In this document: positions 1 through 8,606 of the stretch, piece by piece
Numbering within the stretch: the stretch's first letter is position 1
Layout of the letters: each line of letters begins with the position of its first letter
Program-made: the position numbers and the translations under genes
The notes under the pieces: model-generated
Database searches by the model: none
What the model saw: the letters and a program-made list of their open reading frames with translations, nothing else
What the model was told of the DNA's origin: nothing
Origin: Clostridium sp. MCC353
GTDB taxonomy: Bacteria; Bacillota; Clostridia; Lachnospirales; Lachnospiraceae
Direction of reading: 5' to 3'
Assembly: GCF_018785315.1 (NCBI RefSeq)
Contig: NZ_WQPN01000132.1
Location: 6,533 to 46,819 of the forward strand
DNA: 40,287 nt

Positions 1-14
1 GTAACGTTCTCTAA

Positions 15-1112
15 TTACACATTAAACCTAAACAGTATAACATCCCCGTCTTTTACCACGTATTCCTTGCCTTCCAGCCTCACTAATCCCTTTTCCTTAG
101 CCGCGCTGTAAGTTTTGCAGTCTAAAAGATCCTGGTAGTTGACCACCTCGGCGCGGATGAAGCCGCGTTCGAAATCGGTGTGGATCTTTCCGGCCGCCTG
201 AGGGGCTTTGGTGCCCGCTTTGATGGTCCAGGCTCTGGTTTCCTGGGGGCCGGCTGTCAGGTAGCTTAACAGGCCCAACAGGCTGTAGCTGGCTGCGATC
301 AGTTTTTCAAGTCCGGATTCCTTCAGTCCCAGGTCCTCCAGGAACATCTTCTTTTCGTCTTCTTCCAATTCTGCAATTTCCTGTTCGATCTGAGCGCAGA
401 TGACAAATACTTCACTGCTGTTTTCAGCGGCAAATTCCCGCACCTTCTGCACATATGGGTTGCCCGCCGCGTCATCGGCCAAATCGTCTTCCGCCACATT
501 GGCAGCGAAGATCACCGGTTTGTAGGTGAGCAGGTTTAAGGATGCGATGAAGGCCAGCTCGTCTTCATCGGAACACTCCATGCTTCTTGCCAGCTTTCCA
601 TTTTCCAGGTGCTCTTTCAGGGCTTTTAAGATGACCAGCTCTTTTGCCAGGGCCTTGTCATTGTTTGCGGCTTTCTGGGTTTTTGCGATCCTTCTTTCCA
701 GGATTTCCAGATCGGAGAAAATGAGTTCCAGGTCGATGGTTTCGATGTCCCTGAGAGGATCGACAGATCCATCCACGTGGATTACGTTTGGATCCTCGAA
801 GCAGCGGACCACATGTACGATGGCATCTACTTCACGGATATTGGACAGGAACTGGTTTCCAAGACCTTCCCCTTTGGACGCCCCTTTTACCAGTCCGGCG
901 ATGTCCACGAATTCGATAACGGCCGGTGTGATCTTTTCCGAGTCGTATAAGTCAGCCAGAAGCTGTAATCTGTGGTCCGGCACTGGAACTACCCCCACAT
1001 TGGGATCTATGGTACAGAATGGGTAGTTGGCAGATTCTGCCCCCGCTTTTGTCAGTGAGTTGAAGAGGGTACTTTTGCCTACATTTGGTAAGCCGACAAT
1101 CCCTAATTTCAT
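15..1112 (-). CDS. ychF: YchF/OLA1-family ATPase
   Basis: Ribosome-associated P-loop ATPase of the Obg-related YchF/OLA1 family, 365 residues, the usual full length. The G1 loop GLPNVGKS is at residues 7-14 and the G3 motif DIAG at 70-73. In place of the NKxD of GTPases there is NVAE at 205-208; this NxxE form is known to shift the family from GTP to ATP. The last ~80 residues form the TGS domain. The ATG at 1112 follows a GAAGGT site on the minus strand. Divergent from lgt with a 172-bp gap. The family acts in translation and stress responses, but its exact cellular role is not settled. The identification is secure. Confidence 0.97.
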   Translation of the reverse strand: MKLGIVGLPNVGKSTLFNSLTKAGAESANYPFCTIDPNVGVVPVPDHRLQLLADLYDSEKITPAVIEFVDIAGLVKGASKGEGLGNQFLSNIREVDAIVHVVRCFEDPNVIHVDGSVDPLRDIETIDLELIFSDLEILERRIAKTQKAANNDKALAKELVILKALKEHLENGKLARSMECSDEDELAFIASLNLLTYKPVIFAANVAEDDLADDAAGNPYVQKVREFAAENSSEVFVICAQIEQEIAELEEDEKKMFLEDLGLKESGLEKLIAASYSLLGLLSYLTAGPQETRAWTIKAGTKAPQAAGKIHTDFERGFIRAEVVNYQDLLDCKTYSAAKEKGLVRLEGKEYVVKDGDVILFRFNV

Positions 1113-1228
1113 ATGATTTACCTTCTTTCGTTCTTAATAGCTTCTATAGAATATCATAGAATCCCTGAAAATAAAAGGACTAAACGCGCAAATGTCGATT
1201 TGTGAAGGATAATGTCGTGCGAAATAAA

Positions 1229-1257
1229 TTGATTTTTGATATTTTTGGGGGTAAAAT
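1229..1257 (+). promoter_or_regulatory. SigA-type promoter of lgt
   Basis: TTGATT at 1229-1234, a 17-bp spacer, and TAAAAT at 1252-1257. It lies 27 bp ahead of the lgt start and is the only well-spaced sigma-A-like pair in the ychF-lgt gap. Confidence 0.6.
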
Positions 1258-1284
1258 AGAGAAAACCCAGAAAGGAGATCAAAA

Positions 1285-2169
1285 GTGACAAAAGGGACGG
1301 ACATAAGTTTCGTGAACCTGGGAATTGCGATTGACAATTTGCGGAGCAGTGTTACCGTCTTTGGATTCCGAATAGCATTTTATGCGGTCATGATTGTGAT
1401 CGGCATGATTGCTGGCATTTGGATTGCTCAAAAAGATGCAGAAAGACGGGGACAAGACCCGGATTTGTATTTTGAATTTGCTTTGTATGCAATTGTATGT
1501 TCCATCATAGGGGCAAGAATCTATTATGTGGTATTTGCGTGGGATAATTACAGAGACGACTTGTGGCAGATATTTAACATAAGGGCCGGTGGTTTGGCAA
1601 TTTATGGTGGGGTAATAGCGGCAGTTATTACATTGGCAGTATATTCAAAGGTTAAAAAAATATCGTTTTTCTCTATGGCAGATACCGGAGTATTAGGTCT
1701 GACGGCGGGGCAGATTATAGGCCGCTGGGGAAATTTCTTCAATTGTGAAGCTTTCGGTGGTTATACGGACGGTCTTTTTGCTATGAGAATCAGGCGGGCT
1801 TTAGTAAACGAAAGTATGATCTCACAGGATTTGGTCGATCATTTGATTGTGGAGGAAGGTGTTGAATACATTCAGGTGCATCCGACTTTTTTGTACGAGT
1901 CTTTGTGGAATCTTGGATTATTGGCATTTATGTTATGGTATCGAAAACACAAGAAATTTGAAGGTGAAATGATGTGGATTTATCTTCTGGGATATGGTTT
2001 TGGGCGCTTTTGGATAGAGGGGCTCCGTACCGACCAGCTAATACTGTTCTCTACGGGCATTCCGGTGTCACAAGCTTTATCATTTGTCATGGTGGTTGTA
2101 TCAGCGGCGGTAATTTTCTATCAAAGAAAGCATTTATCTCCCCACCAGGCATCAAAGAGGAATTCATGA
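1285..2169 (+). CDS. lgt: Prolipoprotein diacylglyceryl transferase
   Basis: Transfers diacylglycerol from phosphatidylglycerol to the lipobox cysteine of prolipoproteins, the first step of lipoprotein maturation at the membrane. The 294-residue protein has about seven hydrophobic segments. It carries the family glycine-rich stretch GGLAIYGG near residue 104 and the signature GRWGNFFNCEAFGG near residues 143-156, which holds the essential Arg, Asn and Glu. The start is GTG at 1285 behind AAAGGAG at 1271-1277. A client is encoded in this window: the GerMN lipoprotein at 35.7 kb. There is no clear terminator between lgt and the small gene that follows. Confidence 0.96.
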   Translation: MTKGTDISFVNLGIAIDNLRSSVTVFGFRIAFYAVMIVIGMIAGIWIAQKDAERRGQDPDLYFEFALYAIVCSIIGARIYYVVFAWDNYRDDLWQIFNIRAGGLAIYGGVIAAVITLAVYSKVKKISFFSMADTGVLGLTAGQIIGRWGNFFNCEAFGGYTDGLFAMRIRRALVNESMISQDLVDHLIVEEGVEYIQVHPTFLYESLWNLGLLAFMLWYRKHKKFEGEMMWIYLLGYGFGRFWIEGLRTDQLILFSTGIPVSQALSFVMVVVSAAVIFYQRKHLSPHQASKRNS

Positions 2170-2293
2170 GTCCTTGTTAAGACGATTCTCCTTTCAGGAA
2201 AACTCCATTGACAGATTGCAGAATGCGGTATATGTATTATGTCAGATGAGAGGGAAATAACATAATATATAATGCACAAGAGGAGAAAATGAT

Positions 2294-2449
2294 ATGACAG
2301 TTTCTAAAGAAGAATTAATTACAAAGATAGAAGAGGCCAGACAGCGGCTGAACAACAGTATTGATTCCAAGAAAGAATATGAAATCATATATAAATACAG
2401 TGTGGAGCTGGATTTATTGATCGAACAATATATGGTGGCAGGTTATTAA
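2294..2449 (+). CDS. Spo0E-like aspartyl-phosphate phosphatase (51 aa)
   Basis: A 51-residue protein starting at ATG 2294 behind AGGAG at 2281-2285 and ending with TAA at 2447-2449. The sequence is two predicted amphipathic helices: IEEARQRLNNSI near residues 12-23, and SVELDLLIEQYM near 36-47. The second fits the Spo0E-family signature S-x-E-L-D-x-L-I-x-x-Y. In Bacillus, such proteins dephosphorylate Spo0A~P and so restrain sporulation. The assignment rests on size, helix layout and this motif, because no alignment could be run. A TTGACA lies at 2208-2213 but its -10 partner is poor. The gene sits alone between lgt and the division cluster and has its own terminator. Confidence 0.75.
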   Translation: MTVSKEELITKIEEARQRLNNSIDSKKEYEIIYKYSVELDLLIEQYMVAGY

Positions 2450-2465
2450 ATAAAAAGCATATGTA

Positions 2466-2503
2466 GAGGCGGTTGCGAAATGTTCGCAGCCGCCTCTTTT
2501 TTT
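2466..2503 (+). terminator. Rho-independent terminator after the Spo0E-like gene
   Basis: A 14-bp stem pairs 2466-2479 with 2483-2496 (one G-U pair) around a 3-nt loop. Seven T residues follow at 2497-2503. It closes the lgt/Spo0E-like transcript and insulates the division cluster. Confidence 0.9.
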
Positions 2504-2527
2504 CGGGATTTTTTTTGGAAAAATTTC

Positions 2528-2556
2528 TTGCTATTTCCTTACAAATATACTAGAAT
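2528..2556 (+). promoter_or_regulatory. SigA-type promoter of the mraZ division cluster
   Basis: TTGCTA at 2528-2533, a 17-bp spacer, and TAGAAT at 2551-2556. Transcription would begin near 2563, at the edge of the MraZ-box array. It is the only clear promoter seen before the long run of division genes. Confidence 0.7.
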
Positions 2557-2566
2557 GATTATACAA

Positions 2567-2621
2567 GTGGTAGAAAGTGGTTCAAAGTGGTAGATAATGG
2601 TAGCAAATGGTTGCCAGGTGG
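2567..2621 (+). promoter_or_regulatory. MraZ-box array (six TGG-type repeats)
   Basis: GTGG or ATGG ends at 2570, 2580, 2590, 2600 and 2610, exactly 10 bp apart, and a sixth GTGG ends at 2621. MraZ proteins are known to bind short direct repeats of this kind upstream of their own operon. Here the array starts just after the predicted -10 and fills the untranslated leader, so bound MraZ would block promoter clearance. Autoregulation is inferred from family knowledge; the repeats themselves are directly visible. Confidence 0.75.
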
Positions 2622-2639
2622 TATGATTGGGTGATTACT

Positions 2640-3065
2640 ATGTTTATGGGCGAATATAATCATACAGTAGATGCGAAGGGACGTGTTATCGTACCTTCTA
2701 AATTCAGGGAACAGCTTGGAGAGGAATTCGTTGTGACGAAGGGACTGGACGGCTGTTTGTTTGTGTATGAAAATTCCGAATGGAAAGCCCTTGAAGAAAA
2801 ACTCCACGCGCTGCCTCTTACCAATGCCAATGCCAGAAAATTCTCAAGATTTTTCCTGGCGGGAGCCACCACCTGTGAAGTGGACAAGCAGGGAAGAATC
2901 CTTTTGCCGTCAGTCCTCCGCGATTTTGCAAAGATCGAGAAGGAAGCGGTGCTTGTAGGTGTCGGAAGCAGGATTGAAATCTGGAGTAAGGAATCCTGGA
3001 ACGAAACCAACTCTTACGATGACATGGAAGAAATAGCTGAAAATATGGAAGGGCTGGGAATATAA
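2640..3065 (+). CDS. mraZ: Transcriptional regulator MraZ
   Basis: First gene of the division and wall cluster. MraZ is a ring-forming AbrB-like DNA-binding protein that controls its own operon. ATG 2640 gives 141 residues beginning [15 protein letters not shown], the classic family N-terminus. An upstream in-frame ATG at 2607 lies inside the repeat array and is rejected. The ribosome site is GGGTGAT at 2629-2635. Two SpoVT/AbrB-like repeats are visible, [13 protein letters not shown] and, about 75 residues later, [13 protein letters not shown]. The stop TAA overlaps the rsmH ATG by one base, which implies translational coupling. Confidence 0.96.
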   Translation: MFMGEYNHTVDAKGRVIVPSKFREQLGEEFVVTKGLDGCLFVYENSEWKALEEKLHALPLTNANARKFSRFFLAGATTCEVDKQGRILLPSVLRDFAKIEKEAVLVGVGSRIEIWSKESWNETNSYDDMEEIAENMEGLGI

Positions 3066-4000
3066 TGTTTGAACACAAATCAGTTCTGTTAGAGGAAACC
3101 ATAGAGAGCCTGGCGGTCAAGCCGGACGGAATCTATGTGGATGGGACACTGGGAGGTGGAGGACATGCCTTTCATGTATGCTCTCTTTTGGGGGAACAGG
3201 GGCGTCTGATCGGGATTGACCAGGATGCGGATGCCATCGCTGCAGCTTCAGAGCGTTTACAGCAGTTTTCGGATAAGGTGACCATTGTAAGGAACAATTA
3301 CAGGAACATGAAAGAAGTACTGAATGAGTTAGGGATCGATAAGGTGGACGGGATCTATCTGGATCTTGGCGTATCGTCCTATCAGCTGGACACCGCTGAA
3401 AGAGGATTTACTTATCGGGAAGAAGATGCCCCGCTCGACATGAGGATGGATCAGAGGAATCCTCAGACAGCGGCCGACATCGTTAATACATATGATGAAA
3501 TGGAATTATATCATATAATCCGGGATTACGGAGAAGACCGGTTTGCCAAAAACATCGCGAAACATATCGTAAAAGCGCGACAGGAAAAGCCGATTGAAAC
3601 CACCGGAGAGCTGATTGAGATCATTAAAGCGGCCATACCGGCCAAAGTAAGGGCTACCGGAGGACATCCGGCCAAGCGGACGTTCCAGGCGATTCGGATC
3701 GAGCTGAATCAGGAACTGGAAGTTCTTAACAGTTCTATTGATACCATGATTGAGCTGCTGAAGCCGGGGGGAAGGCTCAGCATCATTACATTCCATTCCC
3801 TTGAGGACCGGATTGTAAAAAACAGGTTCCGGACCAATGAAAACCCCTGTACCTGCCCGCCGGATTTTCCGGTCTGTATGTGTGGGAAAGTGAGCAGGGG
3901 GCGTGTGGTTACGAGGAAACCGATTATACCGACGGAAGAGGAATTGACAGAGAATAAACGGTCGAAAAGTTCTAAACTCAGGGTTTTCGAACGCGTTTAA
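3065..4000 (+). CDS. rsmH: 16S rRNA (cytosine1402-N4)-methyltransferase
   Basis: Methylates N4 of C1402 in the 16S rRNA decoding centre, using S-adenosylmethionine. The 311-residue length is normal. The SAM-binding loop DGTLGGGGH is near residues 25-33. Other family blocks are [12 protein letters not shown] near 97-108, [15 protein letters not shown] near 115-129, and [19 protein letters not shown], followed by [12 protein letters not shown]. It is the second gene of the mraZ operon and overlaps the mraZ stop by one base. Older name mraW. Confidence 0.97.
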   Translation: MFEHKSVLLEETIESLAVKPDGIYVDGTLGGGGHAFHVCSLLGEQGRLIGIDQDADAIAAASERLQQFSDKVTIVRNNYRNMKEVLNELGIDKVDGIYLDLGVSSYQLDTAERGFTYREEDAPLDMRMDQRNPQTAADIVNTYDEMELYHIIRDYGEDRFAKNIAKHIVKARQEKPIETTGELIEIIKAAIPAKVRATGGHPAKRTFQAIRIELNQELEVLNSSIDTMIELLKPGGRLSIITFHSLEDRIVKNRFRTNENPCTCPPDFPVCMCGKVSRGRVVTRKPIIPTEEELTENKRSKSSKLRVFERV

Positions 4001-4021
4001 GTTTTAAGGGAGGATAGGAGT

Positions 4022-4510
4022 ATGGCTGCAAGACGTCAGGCGCCGGTGAACAGGCGCCAAGAGTATATTGAAGGTAATACCGTGCGTAAGATTGCTTCTC
4101 CGGAAAAGCGTCCGGCCAAGCGGACACCTGAAATCAAACATCATTCTGCTGTAGACCATACAGTGAGAAGAAATCAGGAAAAAGCGCTTAATATGGATCT
4201 TCCATATCTGCTGGCGCTAACAGTTGCGGCAATTTGTGCGTTATATTTGTGTGTTAATTATTTGCATATTCAATCTTCCATAACAGCCAGAATTCATAAC
4301 ATCGAAAATCTGGAAAAAGAGGTGGAAGTGCTGAAATCGCAGAATGATGCGTTGGAAACCAGAATTAATACTTACGTCGATCTGGATTATGTTTTTAAAG
4401 TGGCTACAGAGGAATTGGGGATGGTTTATGCGAATAAAGATCAGGTCCTTTTGTATGACAAGACGGAAAGTGAGTATGTAAGACAGTATGAAGACATCCC
4501 GAAACACTAA
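4022..4510 (+). CDS. ftsL: FtsL-like septum formation protein
   Basis: A 162-residue bitopic membrane protein with a basic cytoplasmic N-terminus of about 58 residues. One membrane segment lies near residues 60-78, and a heptad-rich extracytoplasmic coiled coil near 85-125 (IENLEKEVEVLKSQNDALETRI). This architecture and its place between rsmH and the septal PBP match FtsL, which scaffolds the divisome with DivIC and DivIB. Sequence conservation in this family is low, so the call rests mostly on topology and synteny. The start at 4022 is preceded by AAGGGAGGATAGG. Its 3' end overlaps the next gene by 23 bp. Confidence 0.8.
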   Translation: MAARRQAPVNRRQEYIEGNTVRKIASPEKRPAKRTPEIKHHSAVDHTVRRNQEKALNMDLPYLLALTVAAICALYLCVNYLHIQSSITARIHNIENLEKEVEVLKSQNDALETRINTYVDLDYVFKVATEELGMVYANKDQVLLYDKTESEYVRQYEDIPKH

Positions 4511-6722
4511 TCCTAAACGAGAAAAGGCCTTTCAGAAATACATGCAGGAAAAGCTGGCGATTACCGTTCTGGTAATTACGCTGGCTTTGTTTGCATTGGT
4601 GATGGTCCTTTATAATTTGGCAAAAGAGAAAAATGAAGATTATACCCAGATTGTGCTGTCCCAGCAGTCCTATGACAGCCGCGTGATTCCTTACCGGAGA
4701 GGAAATATTGTGGACCGGAACGGAACCTATCTGGCCATCAGTGAAAAAGTTTACAATTTAATATTAGATCCGAAACAGATCATGTCGGATGAAAAGAATT
4801 TCCTGGAAGCTACTGTCACGGCATTGTCCACGTATTTCGGATATGATGCCAATGAACTGAGGAATTTAATTAAGGAAAAACAGGATATACAGTATGTAAG
4901 ATACAGCAGAAAATTGTCTCTGGATCAGAAAGAGGAGTTTGAGAAACTGGTGAAAGAGACAAACCAGGCCAACTATAAGAATGATTCTCAGGCCAGAGTC
5001 AAAGGCGTTTGGTTTGAAGATGAATACAGGAGGGTATACCCTTACAATTCCCTGGCCTGCAACGTAATCGGATTTTCCTCCAGTGACGGCAAGCTCGGCA
5101 CCGGGGGCATTGAACAGTATTACAACAACACCCTGATTGGGATAAACGGCAGGGAATACGGCTATCTGAATGATGACTCCAACCTGGAACGGGTGATTAA
5201 ACCAGCGGAAAACGGCAATACGGTGGTTTCCACCATTGACGTTAATGTGCAGAATATCATTGAAAAGAATATCGAACAGTTTGAAGCGGAACTGGGCGGC
5301 AAGACGACCGCTGTGCTGGCCATGAATCCCAATAACGGAGAGATACTGGGAATGGCTACCAGCCATACCTATGATCTGAATAATCCAAGGGATTTGAGCG
5401 GATATACGGATACGGAGCTGACCGCTCTCGGTGAAAAAGAAGCCATGGATGATTATAAGAGAAAGAACAACGGCAATAAGATCACCGAAGACCAAATCTA
5501 CGAGCATTACACCAAAGAGGAAGTGCTCTCCCTGGGCCAATTGGTGGCCTGGAACCAGAAGTGGAGAAACTTCTGTGTCAGCGATACCTATGAACCGGGT
5601 TCCCCTTCCAAAATCTTCACCGTAGCGGCCGCCCTGGAAGAAGGGCTGATCAATGCCAACAGCACCTATGTCTGCGACGGATATCAGGAAGTGGGCGGCT
5701 GGAGAATTAAATGTTCCAACAAGTACGGCCATGGCCTGTTAACTTTAGAGCAGTCCCTGATGGTATCCTGTAACGACGCCATGATGCAGATTGCCGCCCA
5801 GACCGGGCGCAGCCGGTTTGCAAAATACCAGAGGTTATTTGGATTTGGAAGCAGAAGCGGCATTGATCTCCCGGGAGAGGCAGAAACCAGCACCCTGCTT
5901 TTCAATGCAGACGATATGGGCGCCGCGGACCTTGCTACCAACTCCTTCGGACAGAACTATAACTGTACCATGGTCCAGCTGGCTGCGGCATTCTGCTCCA
6001 TCATCAATGGCGGTTCTTATTATGAACCCCATGTGGTAAAGCAGGTGCTCAATGAGCAGGGAGCTGTGGTGAACAAGGTAGAACCCAGGCTGGTGAGAGA
6101 AACCGTTTCGGAATCCACCAGTGATTTCATAAAAAAAGCCCTGGATAAGACCGTTAACGACCCTATGGGAACGGGAAAAGGGGCCAGAGTTGTGGGATAT
6201 GAAGTGGGAGGAAAGACAGGAACCGCGGAAAAATATCCACGTGCCGACAAGAATTATCTGGTATCATTTGCCGGATTCGCGCCCGCAGACGACCCACAGG
6301 TATTTTTATATGTGGTAATCGATACGCCAAACCTGCCGCCTGGCGAGCAGCAGGCACACAGCACATTTGCCAGCAGCCTGTTTCAGAAAATTATGACCCA
6401 GATGCTGCCGTACCTGAACGTATTTCCAACTTCTGAGATTCCGGTGGAACCGGAGGAAACCACGGCCCCGCAAAAGCCGCAGGAAGGAACTAATACGCCG
6501 GAAGAGGGCGCCAAACCGGCGGCAGGAGAGAGCCAGACGGCGCCTGAAACGGGCGGAGAACAGGAGACAGAAGCAGAAACCCAGCCAGCCCAACCGCAGA
6601 CCTATCCGGAAGAAGAAGCGCCTGCAGGAGGGACAGAAGAGGGCGAACAGGAGCTTCCGGGCAAGCCGCCGGGGCTGGATAACACCCAGCCGGTTGAAAC
6701 AATCCCGGCAAATCCATTTTAG
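4488..6722 (+). CDS. Class B penicillin-binding protein (FtsI/PBP2B type)
   Basis: Septal peptidoglycan transpeptidase, 744 residues. One membrane anchor lies near 23-43, then a PBP dimerisation region from about 64 to 235, then the transpeptidase domain. Active-site motifs are SPSK (nucleophile S372, K375), SCN at 427-429 and KTG at 576-578. The nucleophile motif usually reads STFK here; SPSK keeps both essential residues. A charged insertion near 300-355 precedes the nucleophile. No PASTA domain is visible; instead the last ~95 residues form a Glu/Pro/Gln/Gly-rich tail that probably extends into the wall. Probably the vegetative FtsI, but SpoVD cannot be excluded. Confidence 0.88.
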   Translation: MKTSRNTNPKREKAFQKYMQEKLAITVLVITLALFALVMVLYNLAKEKNEDYTQIVLSQQSYDSRVIPYRRGNIVDRNGTYLAISEKVYNLILDPKQIMSDEKNFLEATVTALSTYFGYDANELRNLIKEKQDIQYVRYSRKLSLDQKEEFEKLVKETNQANYKNDSQARVKGVWFEDEYRRVYPYNSLACNVIGFSSSDGKLGTGGIEQYYNNTLIGINGREYGYLNDDSNLERVIKPAENGNTVVSTIDVNVQNIIEKNIEQFEAELGGKTTAVLAMNPNNGEILGMATSHTYDLNNPRDLSGYTDTELTALGEKEAMDDYKRKNNGNKITEDQIYEHYTKEEVLSLGQLVAWNQKWRNFCVSDTYEPGSPSKIFTVAAALEEGLINANSTYVCDGYQEVGGWRIKCSNKYGHGLLTLEQSLMVSCNDAMMQIAAQTGRSRFAKYQRLFGFGSRSGIDLPGEAETSTLLFNADDMGAADLATNSFGQNYNCTMVQLAAAFCSIINGGSYYEPHVVKQVLNEQGAVVNKVEPRLVRETVSESTSDFIKKALDKTVNDPMGTGKGARVVGYEVGGKTGTAEKYPRADKNYLVSFAGFAPADDPQVFLYVVIDTPNLPPGEQQAHSTFASSLFQKIMTQMLPYLNVFPTSEIPVEPEETTAPQKPQEGTNTPEEGAKPAAGESQTAPETGGEQETEAETQPAQPQTYPEEEAPAGGTEEGEQELPGKPPGLDNTQPVETIPANPF

Positions 6723-6771
6723 AAACTCATAAAAATCCAGTTCTGTCATATACTGTAACAATGAGTGATGG

Positions 6772-8544
6772 ATGGAACAGGTTATGAATTCAAATAAAAC
6801 GCATCATCGGGGAAAGATAGCCATCCTGTGTCTCCTGTCATGTTTAGCCATGGTGGGACTGATGGGACGGCTGTTTTTTCTTATGGTTTTCCGCTCAGAG
6901 CATTACAGTGCCATGGCACAGGACCTTCATGAGAGAGAAAGAACCATTAAAGCCGCCAGAGGCAATATCATTGATGCCAATGGAGTTGTAATAGCCACAA
7001 ACCGGACCGTCTGTACCATTTCCGTCATCCACAATCAGATCAAAGACCCTGACACCGTGGTAACGGTGCTCAGCGAAGAATTGGGGATTGAAGAGGAAGC
7101 GATCAGAAAAAAGGTGGAAAAGTACAGTTCCCGGGAGATTGTCAAGACCAACGTGGATAAAGCGCTGGGAGATAAGATCAGAACCTATCATCTGGCCGGA
7201 GTCAAAGTGGATGAGGATTACAAGCGTTATTATCCCTATGATTCCCTGGCATCCAAGGTGCTGGGATTTACCGGAGGGGACAATCAGGGCATCATCGGCC
7301 TGGAAGTGAAATACGAAGATTATTTAAAGGGAATGAACGGAACGATTCTCACCATGACGGACGCGGCGGGAATCGAGATAGAGAATGCATTTGAAGACAG
7401 GGTGGAGCCGATTGCGGGAAATGACCTGCATATCAGCCTGGATGTGAATATTCAAAAGTATGCCGAACAGGCAGCTTATCAGGTAATGGAGAAAAAAGGG
7501 GCAAAACGTGTTTCTGTCATCATCATGAACCCGAAGAATGGTGAAATCATGGCCATGGTTAATGCCCCGGAATTCAATTTAAATGAACCGTTTACTTTGA
7601 ATTACGAAACGGAGGAAGCTGTTTCAGGAAAAGAAAAGCAGGAACTGTTAAACCAGATGTGGAGAAATACGTGTATCAACGACACCTATGAACCGGGCTC
7701 CACCTTTAAGATCATCACCGCAGCGGCGGGGCTGGAGGAAGGCGTTGTGAGGCTGGAGGATACATTTTCCTGCCCCGGATTCCGGGTGGTGGAAGACCGG
7801 AAAATCCGGTGCCACAAGGTAGGAGGCCACGGAGGCGAGACGTTTCTTCAGGGAGCCATGAATTCCTGCAACCCGGTATTCATCGATGTGGGGCAGAGGC
7901 TGGGAGTGGACGCTTATTATAAGTATTTTACCCAGTTCGGCCTGAAGGGAAAGACCGGCGTGGACCTGCCGGGAGAAGCAGCCACAATCATGCATAAAAA
8001 AGAGAACATGGGCTTGGTGGAACTGGCCACCGTTTCTTTCGGCCAGTCCTTTCAGATCACTCCCATGCAGCTCATAACCACAGTTTCGTCCATCATAAAC
8101 GGCGGTAACCGGATCACCCCGCATTTCGGCGTAAATGCGGTCAATGAGGACGGAGATGTAATCCATACCTTTGAATACCCTGTCCAAAAGGGCATTGTTT
8201 CAGAAGAAACCAGCGAAACCATGAGATTCATTCTGGAAAAGGTGGTATCGGAAGGGAGCGGAAAAAAGGCGGCGCTTGAGGGGTACCGGATCGGCGGAAA
8301 AACGGCCACTTCGGAAAAACTCCCCAGAAGCCTGAAACGCTATATCTCTTCGTTTATCGGCTTTGCACCTGCCAATGATCCCCAGGTAATCGCGCTGATT
8401 ACCATCGATGAACCGGTGGGAATTTACTACGGAGGAACCATCGCGGCGCCTGTGGTTGCCGACATTTTTAAGAACATTCTTCCTTATTTGGGAATAGAAG
8501 CAGAACAGGAAGAAACTGCTGCGGCGTTTCGAATCTATGGTTGA
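6772..8544 (+). CDS. Class B penicillin-binding protein (SpoVD-like), KTA motif variant
   Basis: Second class B transpeptidase in tandem, 590 residues. One membrane anchor lies near 16-40. Motifs are STFK (nucleophile S310, K313), SCN at 365-367, and KTA at 510-512 where KTG is expected. There is no PASTA domain and no acidic tail. Two monofunctional PBPs in the cluster usually mean one for vegetative septation and one, SpoVD, for spore cortex; this is the likelier SpoVD, but the split is inference. In-frame ATGs at 6772 and 6784 are both possible starts, and neither has a strong ribosome site. The stop at 8542-8544 lies 62 bp before mraY. Confidence 0.87.
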   Translation: MEQVMNSNKTHHRGKIAILCLLSCLAMVGLMGRLFFLMVFRSEHYSAMAQDLHERERTIKAARGNIIDANGVVIATNRTVCTISVIHNQIKDPDTVVTVLSEELGIEEEAIRKKVEKYSSREIVKTNVDKALGDKIRTYHLAGVKVDEDYKRYYPYDSLASKVLGFTGGDNQGIIGLEVKYEDYLKGMNGTILTMTDAAGIEIENAFEDRVEPIAGNDLHISLDVNIQKYAEQAAYQVMEKKGAKRVSVIIMNPKNGEIMAMVNAPEFNLNEPFTLNYETEEAVSGKEKQELLNQMWRNTCINDTYEPGSTFKIITAAAGLEEGVVRLEDTFSCPGFRVVEDRKIRCHKVGGHGGETFLQGAMNSCNPVFIDVGQRLGVDAYYKYFTQFGLKGKTGVDLPGEAATIMHKKENMGLVELATVSFGQSFQITPMQLITTVSSIINGGNRITPHFGVNAVNEDGDVIHTFEYPVQKGIVSEETSETMRFILEKVVSEGSGKKAALEGYRIGGKTATSEKLPRSLKRYISSFIGFAPANDPQVIALITIDEPVGIYYGGTIAAPVVADIFKNILPYLGIEAEQEETAAAFRIYG

Positions 8545-8606
8545 TTATTCGGGGAAAAAGACGTATACTATTGACTGAATGTATACATAAGAATTTGAGG
8601 TGCGAT

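Noticed and set aside
2607-2639. Upstream start for mraZ at 2607
   Set aside because: The ATG lies within the repeat array; the family N-terminus MFMGEYNHT begins at 2640.
4866-5732. Long minus-strand ORF (288 codons) under the first PBP gene
   Set aside because: It is antisense to a clear PBP reading frame, has no ribosome site, and its protein looks like random hydrophobic sequence.
8541-8606. Upstream extension of mraY by 22 codons
   Set aside because: No ribosome site at 8541, and the extra residues are not part of the MraY family; ATG 8607 is preceded by GAGGTG.
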